Positions 25,735-34,531 of a stretch of 64,000 bases of DNA are shown piece by piece; position 1 is the first letter of the stretch; every line of letters begins with the position of its first letter. Made by a program: the position numbers and the translations under genes. This stretch comes from DASXVX01 sp036504075 (GTDB taxonomy: Bacteria; Bacillota; Sulfobacillia; Symbiobacteriales; Symbiobacteriaceae): assembly GCA_036504075.1 (NCBI GenBank), contig DASXVX010000061.1, positions 1 to 64,000 on the forward strand. Direction: 5' to 3'. The notes under the pieces were generated by a model that did no database searches, was not told where the DNA came from, and saw only the letters and a program-made list of their open reading frames with translations.

Positions 25735-25954
25735 CTTCATGTGCCGCCGGGATCAATGCGGATGCGCTTCATGTGCCGCTAAGGCCAATGCGGATGCGCG
25801 TCATGTGCCGCTAAGATCAATGCGGATGCGCGTCATGTGCCGGTAAGATCAATGCGGATGCGCGTCATGTGCCGGTAAGATCAATGCGGATGCGCTTCAT
25901 GTACCGATACGATCAATGCGGATGCGCTTCATGTACCGATACGATCAATGCGGG
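25735..25954. repeat. Tandem repeat, 32-bp unit, about seven copies
   Basis: Six complete units begin at 25752, 25784, 25816, 25848, 25880 and 25912, with partial units on both sides (25735-25751 and 25944-25954). The core ATCAATGCGGATGCGC is almost invariant, while the tail varies between units (GTGCCGCTAAG, GTGCCGGTAAG, GTACCGATACG). There are no spacers, so this is a minisatellite and not a CRISPR array. The unit length is not a multiple of three and no gene is read through it. The 435-bp region 25665-26099 otherwise holds only a terminator. Confidence 0.95.
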
Positions 25955-26029
25955 TGACGATTCATCCGTTGCAGTCAGATGCGATTCCGACTACGCGCAC
26001 AGAACACCCGGTCCTCATGCGCGTCGCAC

Positions 26030-26064
26030 AACAAAAGAGCGCACTCCTTTGAAATGCGCTCCTT
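26030..26064 (-). terminator. Intrinsic terminator of the DUF3231 gene
   Basis: On the minus strand GAGCGCA pairs with TGCGCTC and is followed by TTTTGTTG. Confidence 0.7.
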
Positions 26065-26099
26065 TCGCCATTGCCCCCTATTTTCGGCAACAATGTCAG

Positions 26100-26579
26100 C
26101 TAACCTACGGGTGCACCGTGGCTGGCATAGTAATACGGAGGTACGAGCAGCCACCCACGCTTCTGCATGAGCTTCTTCAGGGTGTACGTCTGAACGATCA
26201 CGTGACCCTGGAAGTTGTAGAACATCCCTGAAATGTCGTCCCGAAGTCCACTGAATAGCCCCATGAAGCAGAATAGAAGCAGCCCATTTAGCTTCACGAT
26301 CAGCATGTTTGAGATCTCGTTGTCCGTCATCTTTGCTCCCGGAGGAATTTGCTGCTCATTCGCCTTGGGCTTATCTCCTGTACCATGCGGCATATCGATA
26401 CCCTCGTTTCGGAGGAAATCCGACAGTTGCTCCCCCTGTGGCTCCAGTACATCAGAAATGAAGTGCTCGATCACCTCTTTCAGTTCGGTGTCGTTGGTGT
26501 GGTTGAGCATCATCAAACACAAAATTCGAGACTCCTTGACCGCAACGTAGTAGGTCCATGCATTGAAGGCTTCCCCCAT
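26100..26579 (-). CDS. DUF3231 family protein
   Basis: A protein of 159 residues, predominantly helical. It follows the pattern of one DUF3231 repeat: a first helix pair (YYVAVKESRILCLMMLNHT, then DTELKEVIEHFI), a turn with EQLSDFLRNEGIDMP, and a C-terminal helical part ending in GWLLVPPYY. Members are ferritin-like four-helix proteins common in spore-formers and usually carry two repeats in about 330 residues; this one is half-length. Function is unknown. The gene is less GC-rich than its neighbours, which may mean recent acquisition. Own terminator downstream. Confidence 0.7.
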   Translation of the reverse strand: MGEAFNAWTYYVAVKESRILCLMMLNHTNDTELKEVIEHFISDVLEPQGEQLSDFLRNEGIDMPHGTGDKPKANEQQIPPGAKMTDNEISNMLIVKLNGLLLFCFMGLFSGLRDDISGMFYNFQGHVIVQTYTLKKLMQKRGWLLVPPYYYASHGAPVG

Positions 26580-26735
26580 ATGGGGTGGGGTGGCCGGCTG
26601 CTGAATGCAGCCATTGGCCAGCCCTACTCACACGTTTGAAATGGCGAACGAAACCCGAAAGGAGGAATGCGGAAAAGGCAGAACATCATAATAGGAGCGT
26701 TGTGAGTGTGACCTTTGGATGTGGGAGGGATTCGC

Positions 26736-27650
26736 ATGACGGATCGCGTCCGCGAGATCATGAGCTGGTACGCCTCAGACAACCCGGGCACCCGGGCCAA
26801 TATCTACCGCCTGCTCAACACCGGCCGGCTTGCCGGCACGGGGCGCATGGTGATTCTGCCGGTGGACCAGGGGTTTGAACATGGACCCGCCCGGTCCTTT
26901 GCCCCCAACCCCCCGGCCTACAACCCGCACTATCACTTTGAGCTGGCGCTCAAGGCGGGGTGCAACGCCTACGCCGCCCCGCTGGGTTTTCTGGAGGCCG
27001 GTGCGGCTGAGTACGCCGGCCAGATTCCCCTGATTCTGAAGCTGAACAACAACGAATCGCTTTACAGCGAAAAGGACCCCCTGTCGGCCGTGACCGCATC
27101 GGTGAACGACGCCCTTCGCCTGGGCTGCGCCGCAGTCGGCTTTACCATTTACCCCGGTTCCGCCAACGCCAAGGAGATGTACAGCCAGCTCCGGGAGCTT
27201 TCCGAAGAGGCGAAGGCCGTCGGCCTGGCGGTGGTGGTCTGGTCGTACCCCCGCGGTTCGCAGCTCTCCAAGGAAGGCGAAACGGCGATTGATGTGGTGG
27301 CCTACGCCGCGCAGATCGCGGCCCAACTCGGCGCCCACCTGATCAAGGTCAAGCCGCCGGCCGCCTACATCGAGCAGGACGCCGCCCGCAAGGTGTACGA
27401 CGCGGCGCAGATTCCCATCGGCACCATGGCCGACCGCATCCGCCACGTGGTCCAGTCGGCGTTCGGCGGCCACCGCATCGTGATCTTCTCCGGCGGGGCC
27501 AAATCGGACCGGGAGTCCCTGCTGGCCGAGATCCGGGGCATCAAGGAGGGCGGCGGGTTCGGTTCGATCATCGGCCGCAACGCCTTCCAGCGGCCGGAGC
27601 CCGAAGCCCTGGCCTTGCTGAACGAAGTCATGGGGATTTACGCTTCCTGA
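26736..27650 (+). CDS. Class I fructose-bisphosphate aldolase, DhnA/archaeal type
   Basis: A protein of 304 residues with the DeoC/FbaB TIM-barrel fold. LPVDQGFEHG near residue 40 forms part of the active site, and the Schiff-base Lys is expected in LIKVKPPA (about residue 205). GFGSIIGRNAFQRP near the end is the phosphate-binding part. It cleaves fructose 1,6-bisphosphate to dihydroxyacetone phosphate and glyceraldehyde 3-phosphate in the cytoplasm. ATG at 26736 follows GGGAGGG; the longer TTG start at 26715 is unlikely. The 3' end overlaps the convergent dmsC-like gene by 23 bp. Confidence 0.9.
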   Translation: MTDRVREIMSWYASDNPGTRANIYRLLNTGRLAGTGRMVILPVDQGFEHGPARSFAPNPPAYNPHYHFELALKAGCNAYAAPLGFLEAGAAEYAGQIPLILKLNNNESLYSEKDPLSAVTASVNDALRLGCAAVGFTIYPGSANAKEMYSQLRELSEEAKAVGLAVVVWSYPRGSQLSKEGETAIDVVAYAAQIAAQLGAHLIKVKPPAAYIEQDAARKVYDAAQIPIGTMADRIRHVVQSAFGGHRIVIFSGGAKSDRESLLAEIRGIKEGGGFGSIIGRNAFQRPEPEALALLNEVMGIYAS

Positions 27651-28581
27651 GTCCCGTCCGGGTGAGGACCCGCTCCGCAGCCGGCGGCGTCCAGCCGACC
27701 AGCGTCGAGATGCCCATGGCGTAGAACACGACGCGGGCGATCACTTCGGCCAGCACGAGCACCACGGCTGCAGCGTAGAACATGAACGCCGACATGTCCA
27801 TCGGCCGGGAGCCCGTGCGGCCCGCCAACGTCCAGCCGTAGAACAACGCCGCCACGCCCACCGCCCCCATAATCAGCCGCAGAATCAGCAGGGCGCCGTA
27901 GGCGGACCAGAGCCGGCTCAAAGCCGCCCGGGCCGCCGCCGGGCCTTCATGCAGCGCCTCCACGTAGAGCGGCAGGGAAATCAACTGCGCCGCCAGCGCC
28001 AGTGCGGCGGTCAGTTGGAGATCCTGCACGCCCGCCCTGAACGTCGTCACGGCCACTTCGCCCCGCTGGGTGGCGTAGACCAGCACCACCGTCCCGACCG
28101 CGGTGCCCAGCATCAGTGCGGCCGTGAAGAAGGAGATCGGGGTAAAGAAGGTCGTCCAGGCCGGGTTCACGGAGTGCGTGTAAATGGACGACATCGCCCA
28201 GACGGCCGCTGCCCCGCTGACCACGGCGGCCCACAGCAAGGCCGGCGATCCCTTGCCGGTCCAGTGGAGCCAGCCTGTCGCCAGCGCCAGCGCCCCGAAC
28301 AGCAGCGAGCAGAGAATCTCCCGGGAGAGCCAGGAGTCGGCCAGGTTGCGCAGCGCCCGGTAGGCGCCCGCCGGCGAGCCCAGGTGCGCCAGGGAGACGA
28401 GCAGGCCCAGGGCCAGGCAGGGCACGGCTCCATCCAGCAGCAGGGCGACCAGCCGGGCAGCTTCAGCGGGTACTTGATTGAACCGCATGGCGAAAACCGC
28501 CGCCACGGTCAGGGCGCCCAGGGCGAGTTGGGCGAACAAGGAGAAGACGATCAGTGCGAGTTCACTGCGTGAGGACGGCAC
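27628..28581 (-). CDS. DmsC-type membrane anchor subunit of a molybdoenzyme
   Basis: A protein of 317 residues with about eight membrane helices. The N-terminal region (ELALIVFSLFAQLALGALTV) and LVSLAHLGSPAGAYRAL are typical of the DMSO reductase anchor subunit. DmsC oxidises menaquinol in the membrane and passes electrons to the iron-sulfur subunit. It is the last gene of a dmsA-dmsB-dmsC-like operon on this strand, 6 bp after the B subunit. Confidence 0.85.
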   Translation of the reverse strand: MPSSRSELALIVFSLFAQLALGALTVAAVFAMRFNQVPAEAARLVALLLDGAVPCLALGLLVSLAHLGSPAGAYRALRNLADSWLSREILCSLLFGALALATGWLHWTGKGSPALLWAAVVSGAAAVWAMSSIYTHSVNPAWTTFFTPISFFTAALMLGTAVGTVVLVYATQRGEVAVTTFRAGVQDLQLTAALALAAQLISLPLYVEALHEGPAAARAALSRLWSAYGALLILRLIMGAVGVAALFYGWTLAGRTGSRPMDMSAFMFYAAAVVLVLAEVIARVVFYAMGISTLVGWTPPAAERVLTRTGLRKRKSP

Positions 28582-28587
28582 GAGGCG

Positions 28588-29169
28588 CTACCTCCTTCCG
28601 GGGACAGCGTCCCGATGGGGCGTATACAGGCAATTGGGCCGGGTGATGTTCGGGTCGGGCAGGCCGTTCAGGGCCATGGTCCCGCCGTACTTCCGCTGCA
28701 GTTCGTCCATGGGACCCACGTGAATCGCCCGCATGATGCAGGAACTGACGCAGGCCGGGTCCTCGCCGAGCGCAATCAGGTCGATGCACAGGTCGCACTT
28801 GCCGGTTTTGCCGAGCTTCGGGTTGTACTGGGGCGCACCGTAGGGGCAGGACCAGGTGCAGTACCGGCACCCGATGCAGACCTCCTGGTCGATCACCACG
28901 ACCCCGTCTTCCGCCCGCTTGTGGCAGGCGCGGGTGGGGCAGTTCTGCACGCACTTCGGGCTGTCGCAGTGGTTGCAGGCCGTGGAAATCCAGTAGGCGT
29001 AAACGTCTGGGATCACCGCACTGCCGACAAACGTGTAGCCGCCGCCTTCCACTTCGATCACCTTGCGGAACAGTTGGCCGGGGGCGAGGTCGTGCTTATC
29101 CTTGCAGGCGACGGTGCAGGTCTTGCAGCCCGCACAGGCCGACATATCGACATGAAAGCCAAGCTGCAT
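28588..29169 (-). CDS. DmsB-type 4Fe-4S electron transfer subunit
   Basis: A protein of 193 residues carrying four cysteine clusters for 4Fe-4S centres: CAGCKTCTVAC (about residue 12), CNHCDSPKCVQNCP (about 67), CIGCRYCTWSCPYG (about 98) and CDLC with CVSSC (about 126-145). This is the standard ferredoxin-like subunit linking a quinol-oxidising membrane subunit to a molybdopterin subunit. Located between the A and C subunits with short gaps. Confidence 0.92.
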   Translation of the reverse strand: MQLGFHVDMSACAGCKTCTVACKDKHDLAPGQLFRKVIEVEGGGYTFVGSAVIPDVYAYWISTACNHCDSPKCVQNCPTRACHKRAEDGVVVIDQEVCIGCRYCTWSCPYGAPQYNPKLGKTGKCDLCIDLIALGEDPACVSSCIMRAIHVGPMDELQRKYGGTMALNGLPDPNITRPNCLYTPHRDAVPGRR

Positions 29170-29175
29170 CTCGGG

Positions 29176-31479
29176 CTATCTCCCTTGCCTTTCGACCTGC
29201 ACCAGGTTGGTATGCTGTGGGTTGGCCTTCGCCAGCGGCGTCGGCCGTTGGCTGGTCAGCACGTTCATGGCGCCCCGGCGGCAGACGCCCCGGGCGTCCG
29301 GCGTGTACCAGGCGCCCTGGGGAATGGCCACCACCCCCGGCATGATGCGGGGCGTCACTTTCACGGGGATCATCAGCCGCCCCCGATCGTTGTACACCAG
29401 GGCCGAATCGCCCGCCCGGATCTTCCGGGCCGCCGCGTCAATCGGATTCATCCACATTTCCTGACGGGCCGCTTCTTCCATCGTGGGCGAGTTGTCCAGC
29501 GTGGAGTGGGTCCGCCGCCGGTAATGGAACCCGATGCACTGGAGCGGGTACTTCGCTTTCAGGTCATCCGCCGGGCCTTCCCAGGCTTCAACATACTTCG
29601 GAATGGCCGGAATCTCCGTCGGGTTGTCCAGGGCCGCCAGGGCGGGGGAGTAGATCTCGATTTTGCCGGAAGGAGTGGGAAACTGGGACCGCTCGGGCTG
29701 TTCGATCTGCTCCCGGAAGGCGATGAACGGCTCGGGATAGCGGTACTTGTACACGCCCTGCCGGCGGAAGTCGTCGTAGACGGGAAAGTCCGGCCAGGCT
29801 GCCCGTGCCGTCTCCACCATGGACTTCAGCCAGTCCTCTGCCGACCGGCCTTCCGTGTAGGCCGCCTGAAGCCCCAGCTTTTCAGCCAGCAACGACACCC
29901 ACTCGTACGCCGACTTGCATTCCCCGAGCGGTGCGATCGCCTGGTTCATGAAGAGGGCGTAATCGCCCCAGGCCCAGGGCGTGCAGATGTCGTTCCGCTC
30001 CCACCAGGTCGTGGCCGGCAGCACAATATCGGCGTACCTGGCCGATGGGGTCAGGAACTGCTCCGATACGCAGATGAACGCCACTTTGGCTTCGTCTTGC
30101 AGGAGCTTCACGGTCCGGTTGATGTCCGAATGCTGGTTCACCAGGGCGTTGCCCGCCATGTTGAATATCAGCTTGATGGCCACCGGCAGATGGTCGCCGC
30201 CCCGGACGCCATCAGCAGCGGTCATCGCCACACCTTTTTCCACCGCCGTGGTGTACAGGAAGACCGGAATGGCGAACGGGACCGGGTTCGCCGGGGACGG
30301 CAGGGTGCCGACCACGGGCGCCCGCCCGTAGCCGGGAAAGCCCATGGCGCCGGCGCTGCCGCCTTTGACGCCGATGTTGCCGGTCATGGCCTGCAACGTA
30401 ATCAGCCCCCGGGCGGGCTGCTCGCCGTAAGCGTGCCGCTGCGGCCCGTAGCCGCTGATGATCGCCGCCGGATGCGTGTGGCCGTACTCCCGGGCCAGCG
30501 CCCGGATGACAGCGGCGGGAATCCCGGTGATGGGCTCGGCCCACTCCGGCGTCTTGGCCGCGCCATCGCCCACGCCATCGCTACCCACGCCGGCGCTACC
30601 CACGCCATCGCTACCCACGCCGGCGCCGCCCAGGATATACTGCTTGAACGACCCGCCGGCCGGGGCGCCCGCCGGCAGATGCGCCTCATCGAACCCCAGG
30701 GCGTAGCGGTCCAGGAACTCCTGGTTCACCAGCCCCTCCGTGATCAGCACGTAGGCGATGGCGTTGATCAGCGCGTTGTCCGTCGTCGGCCGGATGGGAA
30801 TCCACTGGTCGGCGTAGGCGACCACCGTATCGGAGTATCGCGGGTCGATCACGACCACCCTGGCACCCGCCGCCCGGGCCCGCTGGATGTAGAGGCCGGC
30901 GTTGGTACCCATAAAAGTCTCCGCCGGGTTATAGCCCCACAGGATCAAGAGGCGGGCATTCCCCCAGTCCTCCCGGCTGGAGGCGGTGTTCTCCGTGCCC
31001 AGGGTGTAGTTGCAGCCCCAGGTGTTGGCGGCGTTCGAGTAGTTGTTGTACGTGCCCAGGTACCCGCCGAAGAGGGCCAGCAGCCGCTTCAGGCAGGCGC
31101 CCTCGGATAAACGTCCGGCATTGCCCGTGCCATAGGGAACGTAGAGCGCGGCGTTGCCGTACTGGCGCCTGATGCGCTGCATCTGGCCGGCAATCTCGGT
31201 GAGCGCCTCGTCCCAGGTGATGCGCACGAACTTGCCTTCGCCCCGCCGGCCCACCCGCTTCAGGGGGTACTGCAACCGGTCGGGGTGGTAGACCCGTTCC
31301 CGGTAAGCCCGGCCCCGGAGGCAGGCCCGCAGCTGGGGCGCGTCAAAATCATCGGGGTCCGTGTCGGTGGAAATCCGGACAATCCGGCCGTTGCGGACAT
31401 GGGCCTTCGTGACGCACCGGCCGCCACAGTTGTGGGCGCAGCCGCCGGGGACGATCACTTCAGTTTCGTCCGATGCCAT
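29176..31479 (-). CDS. Molybdopterin oxidoreductase catalytic subunit, DmsA-like
   Basis: A protein of 767 residues. It opens with a 4Fe-4S motif (CAHNCGGRC, then LRACLRGRAY), followed by the molybdopterin domains (NNYSNAANTWGCNYTLG, LLILWGYNPAETF, VVVIDPRYSDT) and the dinucleotide-binding C-terminal domain (IGFHYRRRTHSTLDNSP). DMSO/TMAO-type reductases of this class terminate anaerobic respiration; the real substrate cannot be read from sequence. No twin-arginine signal is visible at the N-terminus, unlike most exported DmsA proteins. A low-complexity insert GVGSDGVGSAGVGSDGVG sits near residue 285-302. No TorD/DmsD chaperone gene is nearby. Confidence 0.88.
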   Translation of the reverse strand: MASDETEVIVPGGCAHNCGGRCVTKAHVRNGRIVRISTDTDPDDFDAPQLRACLRGRAYRERVYHPDRLQYPLKRVGRRGEGKFVRITWDEALTEIAGQMQRIRRQYGNAALYVPYGTGNAGRLSEGACLKRLLALFGGYLGTYNNYSNAANTWGCNYTLGTENTASSREDWGNARLLILWGYNPAETFMGTNAGLYIQRARAAGARVVVIDPRYSDTVVAYADQWIPIRPTTDNALINAIAYVLITEGLVNQEFLDRYALGFDEAHLPAGAPAGGSFKQYILGGAGVGSDGVGSAGVGSDGVGDGAAKTPEWAEPITGIPAAVIRALAREYGHTHPAAIISGYGPQRHAYGEQPARGLITLQAMTGNIGVKGGSAGAMGFPGYGRAPVVGTLPSPANPVPFAIPVFLYTTAVEKGVAMTAADGVRGGDHLPVAIKLIFNMAGNALVNQHSDINRTVKLLQDEAKVAFICVSEQFLTPSARYADIVLPATTWWERNDICTPWAWGDYALFMNQAIAPLGECKSAYEWVSLLAEKLGLQAAYTEGRSAEDWLKSMVETARAAWPDFPVYDDFRRQGVYKYRYPEPFIAFREQIEQPERSQFPTPSGKIEIYSPALAALDNPTEIPAIPKYVEAWEGPADDLKAKYPLQCIGFHYRRRTHSTLDNSPTMEEAARQEMWMNPIDAAARKIRAGDSALVYNDRGRLMIPVKVTPRIMPGVVAIPQGAWYTPDARGVCRRGAMNVLTSQRPTPLAKANPQHTNLVQVERQGR
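30565..30634. repeat. Short tandem repeat within the dmsA-like gene
   Basis: The unit ACCCACGCCATCGCT alternates with ACCCACGCCGGCGCT, a 15-bp repeat that keeps frame and encodes the Gly/Val/Ser/Asp insert. Confidence 0.8.
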
Positions 31480-31728
31480 GTCACGTGCACCACCTTTGCC
31501 CGCCCCGATTGCTGTTACCTTTCATTATCCGGTGGGCAATTGGTGAGCAGCAAGACGTACTAAGTCTTGGTTGCGGCACGCATTAGGCCTAAAGGCGTGC
31601 GCCAAGGATGCCACTTTGGCAGGTTCCGGCGCCGCCCAGTTTGCGCGCAAGAATCGGATAGCCCGGGAAGTGCGGTTACGTTATGGTTAAGGAGCACAGT
31701 CTTCTACGCAACTTGGAGGTTACAACAA

Positions 31729-32631
31729 ATGGGCTCTAAGAACCTGGGTGCGCTGCTTCTCCTCTCGGCGCTATGGGGCGGTTCGTTTCTGTTCATGCGG
31801 ATCGCCGCGCCCAGTCTCGGCCCGATTCTCCTGATTGAACTCCGGGTAGCGATCGCCGGGCTGGCGCTGCTCGGCTACGCCCTGGCGACAAAACGGGTGC
31901 CCCCGTTGCACAGCCACTGGCGGCAATACCTGGTAATCGGTGCCATTAACTCGGCTTTGCCGTTTGTGCTCATCTCCACCGCCGAGCTTTACCTGCCCGC
32001 TTCCCTCGCGGCCACGCTGAACGCCACCACGCCGCTGTTCGGCGCCATCGTTGCCACCGTCTGGATGGGCGAAGCGCTCACCGTTCGGAAAATCTCCGGG
32101 TTGCTGCTGGGCTTCGCCGGCGTGGCGACGCTGGCCGGTTTGGGGCCGCTGCCGCTCACGGCCACGACGCTCTGGTCGATGGCCGCCTCGCTCGTGGCCG
32201 CGATCTCCTACGGCGTGGCGGCCGTGTACACCAAAGTGAAAGTGCAGGGCGGCCAGCCCCAGGCGCTGGCGCTGTATAGCCAACTGTTCGCCGCCGTGCT
32301 GCTGATGCCGCTGGTGCCGTTTTCGCTCCCGTCCGCCTGGCCATCCATGACGGTCATCGTCAGCGTGTTGACGCTGGCGCTGCTCTCGACCGCCTTCGCC
32401 TATCTGCTCTACTTTCAGCTGATCGTCAACGTGGGTCCCACCAAGGCCGTCATGGTGACCTACCTGGCCCCCGGCTTCGGCATGCTGTGGGGTGCGGTCT
32501 TCTTGCAGGAGCAACTGGGCGTGGCCTCGTTCCTCGGTTTTGGGCTGATTCTGTGCAGCGTGGCGCTGGTTTCCGGGCGGGCTGCGGCGCCGGCGGTCAA
32601 ACCGACTGTGGAGGCGGAAAGCCATGGTTGA
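31729..32631 (+). CDS. EamA-family (DMT superfamily) transporter
   Basis: A protein of 300 residues with ten predicted membrane helices arranged as two EamA repeats (first begins ALLLLSALWGGSFLFMRIA, second around TTLWSMAASLVAAISYGVA). These permeases export or import small metabolites; the substrate is not predictable. ATG at 31729 follows GGAGG at 31715. Its stop overlaps the next gene by 8 bp. Confidence 0.88.
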   Translation: MGSKNLGALLLLSALWGGSFLFMRIAAPSLGPILLIELRVAIAGLALLGYALATKRVPPLHSHWRQYLVIGAINSALPFVLISTAELYLPASLAATLNATTPLFGAIVATVWMGEALTVRKISGLLLGFAGVATLAGLGPLPLTATTLWSMAASLVAAISYGVAAVYTKVKVQGGQPQALALYSQLFAAVLLMPLVPFSLPSAWPSMTVIVSVLTLALLSTAFAYLLYFQLIVNVGPTKAVMVTYLAPGFGMLWGAVFLQEQLGVASFLGFGLILCSVALVSGRAAAPAVKPTVEAESHG

Positions 32632-33676
32632 GCAACCGTACCCGGACGCTGAATCCCAGTGGGCGGCGGTCGTGAACCGGGACGCCGCGGCCGACGGCCA
32701 GTTCTTCTACGCCGTCAAATCCACCGGGGTCTACTGCCGGCCCGCCTGCCCTGCGCGCCGGCCGAACCGGGCCAACGTCGTCTTCTTCACGAGCCCGGAT
32801 CTGGCCGAAGGCGCGGGGTTCCGACCGTGTCTGCGCTGCCGGCCGAAAGACGTAAGCGCACAGCAGCGTCTGGTCACGCAGGTGCAGCATCTGCTGGATA
32901 CGATCGAGCCGGCGCCCGGGCTGGCCGCGTTAGGCGAAGCGGTGGGCATGAGTCCGCAGCACCTCCAGCGCCTGTTCAAGCGGGCGACCGGGCTGAGCCC
33001 CAGGGAGTACGCCGCCGGGCGGCGGGCCGAGCGGCTGAAGGTCGGACTCCGCCAGGGGGCATGCGTCACCACCGCGCTTTACGATGCCGGCTACGGGTCG
33101 GTGCGCGCCCTGTACGACCAGGCGCACGCCCACCTGGGCATGAGCCCGGGCGCCTACAAACGGGGCGGCCGGGGCGTCGCGATCCGGTACACCTTCGGCG
33201 ATACGGGCCTCGGCCGGATGCTCCTGGCCGCCACGCCCCGAGGCGTATGCGCCCTGCGGTTCGGCGACCCGGAAGCGCTCCTGGCGGAACTCCGGGCGGA
33301 GTTCCCGCAGGCGACGCTGACCGAGGAACCCCACGCACTGGCAGAGTCTGTGGCGGCGGTTTGCGCCTACCTGCAGGGCGAGGGCGGGCAGAGCGCACTG
33401 GACCTGCCGTTGGACGTGACCGCCACCGGCTTCCAGCAGAAGGTCTGGAACGCCCTGCGCACCATTCCCCGCGGCGAAACCCGCTCCTATAAGGATGTAG
33501 CGGAGCTGATCGGCGAGCCCCGGGCGGTGCGCGCCGTGGCCCGCGCCTGCGCCGCAAATCCGGTGGCCCTGGTGGTGCCGTGTCACCGGGTCGTGCGGGC
33601 CGGCGGTGAGCCCGGCGGGTACCGGTGGGGTGTGGAGCGGAAACGCCGGCTGCTGGAGCAGGAAAAGCGCGGGTAG
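32624..33676 (+). CDS. ada: Ada-type bifunctional DNA methylation repair protein and regulator
   Basis: A protein of 350 residues with all Ada modules. The N-terminal zinc domain (about residues 10-80) keeps the four Cys (GVYCRPACPARRP and FRPCLRC), one of which accepts methyl groups from phosphotriesters. An AraC-type helix-turn-helix (about 85-165) follows. The O6-methylguanine methyltransferase domain (about 185-350) has the active-site PCHRV. On methylation the protein activates alkylation-response genes. It overlaps the EamA transporter gene, which suggests co-transcription rather than related function. Confidence 0.93.
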   Translation: MVEQPYPDAESQWAAVVNRDAAADGQFFYAVKSTGVYCRPACPARRPNRANVVFFTSPDLAEGAGFRPCLRCRPKDVSAQQRLVTQVQHLLDTIEPAPGLAALGEAVGMSPQHLQRLFKRATGLSPREYAAGRRAERLKVGLRQGACVTTALYDAGYGSVRALYDQAHAHLGMSPGAYKRGGRGVAIRYTFGDTGLGRMLLAATPRGVCALRFGDPEALLAELRAEFPQATLTEEPHALAESVAAVCAYLQGEGGQSALDLPLDVTATGFQQKVWNALRTIPRGETRSYKDVAELIGEPRAVRAVARACAANPVALVVPCHRVVRAGGEPGGYRWGVERKRRLLEQEKRG

Positions 33677-33694
33677 ATGGTGTGGCTTTTTTAT

Positions 33695-33720
33695 TGGCCA
33701 CAGATTTCACGGATTTATAA
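33695..33720. repeat. Dispersed intergenic repeat, CAGATTTCACGGATT type
   Basis: ATTGGCCACAGATTTCACGG resembles the words seen at 35408, 35486, 35593 and 49967. Such short repeats recur in intergenic DNA of many bacteria. Confidence 0.5.
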
Positions 33721-33760
33721 TCCAGACGCGGATGAGTTGAGCGGATTCTCTTTTCCAGAT

Positions 33761-33899
33761 AAGCTGCGCACCAGTTGGTGCGATAAGCCCGTCGTGAAAC
33801 CGGGTCCGGCGCCCTTGGGCGCATCGTCTGTGCGCTTGAGCACGTAGGGGAATTTCCTTCACTACCAGGGCGCTCCGTCAGGTCACTCGGAGGAGACCT
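33761..33899 (+). ncRNA. Possible bridge RNA / left end of an IS110-family element
   Basis: The region between ada and the IS110 transposase fragment folds into hairpins, notably CGCACC-AGTT-GGTGCG (33767-33782) and GCGCCC-TT-GGGCGC (33809-33822). In IS110 elements the noncoding DNA just upstream of the transposase encodes the bridge RNA. The position fits; no intact element remains, and assignment is inference. Confidence 0.35.
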
Positions 33900-34010
33900 A
33901 TGGATATCGTTGCGGAACGTTGCTGTGGTTTGGATGTTCACAAGAGGACCGTTGTGGCCTGTTTGAGAACGCCCGGACCAGGCGGCCGGACCTGTACGGG
34001 CCGCTCGTGG
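33900..34010 (+). pseudogene. Truncated IS110-family transposase
   Basis: ATG at 33900 behind CGGAGGAG opens MDIVAERCCGLDVHKRTVVA, the N-terminus typical of IS110 DEDD transposases with the first catalytic Asp in GLDVHK. Similarity ends after about 30 codons (near GPGGR) and unrelated sequence follows. Only the start of the gene is left. Confidence 0.8.
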
Positions 34011-34040
34011 AACGGTAGGCGTCCGCGGTCGAACCCCCAA

Positions 34041-34075
34041 CCGGTGCCCCCCAAGTGGAGGGCACTGGTTTTTTT
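34041..34075 (+). terminator. Strong hairpin terminator
   Basis: A 12-bp stem with one mismatch and one wobble (34041-34052 with 34057-34068) is followed by seven Ts. Confidence 0.75.
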
Positions 34076-34445
34076 GGTGTGCGAGACACCCGCAATCCCC
34101 CTGCACTACCCACGCACTCCCCACGCACTGCCCACGCACTCCGGACACTGCCTTCTTCTCCTACTGCCACAGGCACTCTGGGCTTTGCCCCACCCCCTGC
34201 CAGGGGCAATTCCACCAGACCCGATCTGCCCTGTTCCTTGGATGCAGGTCGACAACCCCCCCACCGCCACGAAGGAGACGGTCCCTGAAAGCCTTACTCC
34301 CAGGCCATTTTCCCGCCGGCTGCACTTTCCTCCTCCGCTGCCCACGCTCCACCCCTGCAGTACCCCTGCAGTACCCCCGGACCACCCATGCCATAGGCAT
34401 GACCCCTGGATAGACCATCTTTAGAATATGTTGCAGATTCACATA
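34076..34445. other. Low-complexity intergenic region
   Basis: It contains three copies of CCCACGCACT (about 34108-34142) and a doubled ACCCCTGCAGT (34353-34374). No gene with credible start signals or composition is seen on either strand. Confidence 0.5.
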
Positions 34446-34475
34446 TTGACATGCTTGAATTGTCCCTGGTATTAT
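34446..34475 (+). promoter_or_regulatory. Sigma-A type promoter
   Basis: TTGACA at 34446-34451, an 18-bp spacer, and TATTAT at 34470-34475, upstream of the hypothetical gene at 34532. An inverted repeat (CGATTC at 34484 and GAATCG at 34502) lies just downstream and could be an operator. Confidence 0.65.
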
Positions 34476-34531
34476 ACACATAGCGATTCCGATTACTGGT
34501 AGAATCGACTATGATGAGGAAGGTGAATTCC

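Noticed and set aside
25735..25954. CRISPR array
   Set aside because: The 32-bp units are directly adjacent with no spacers, and no cas gene is present in the window.
26661..26699. A 12-codon leader peptide upstream of the aldolase gene
   Set aside because: The AGGAGG lies only two bases from the ATG and no attenuator structure follows.
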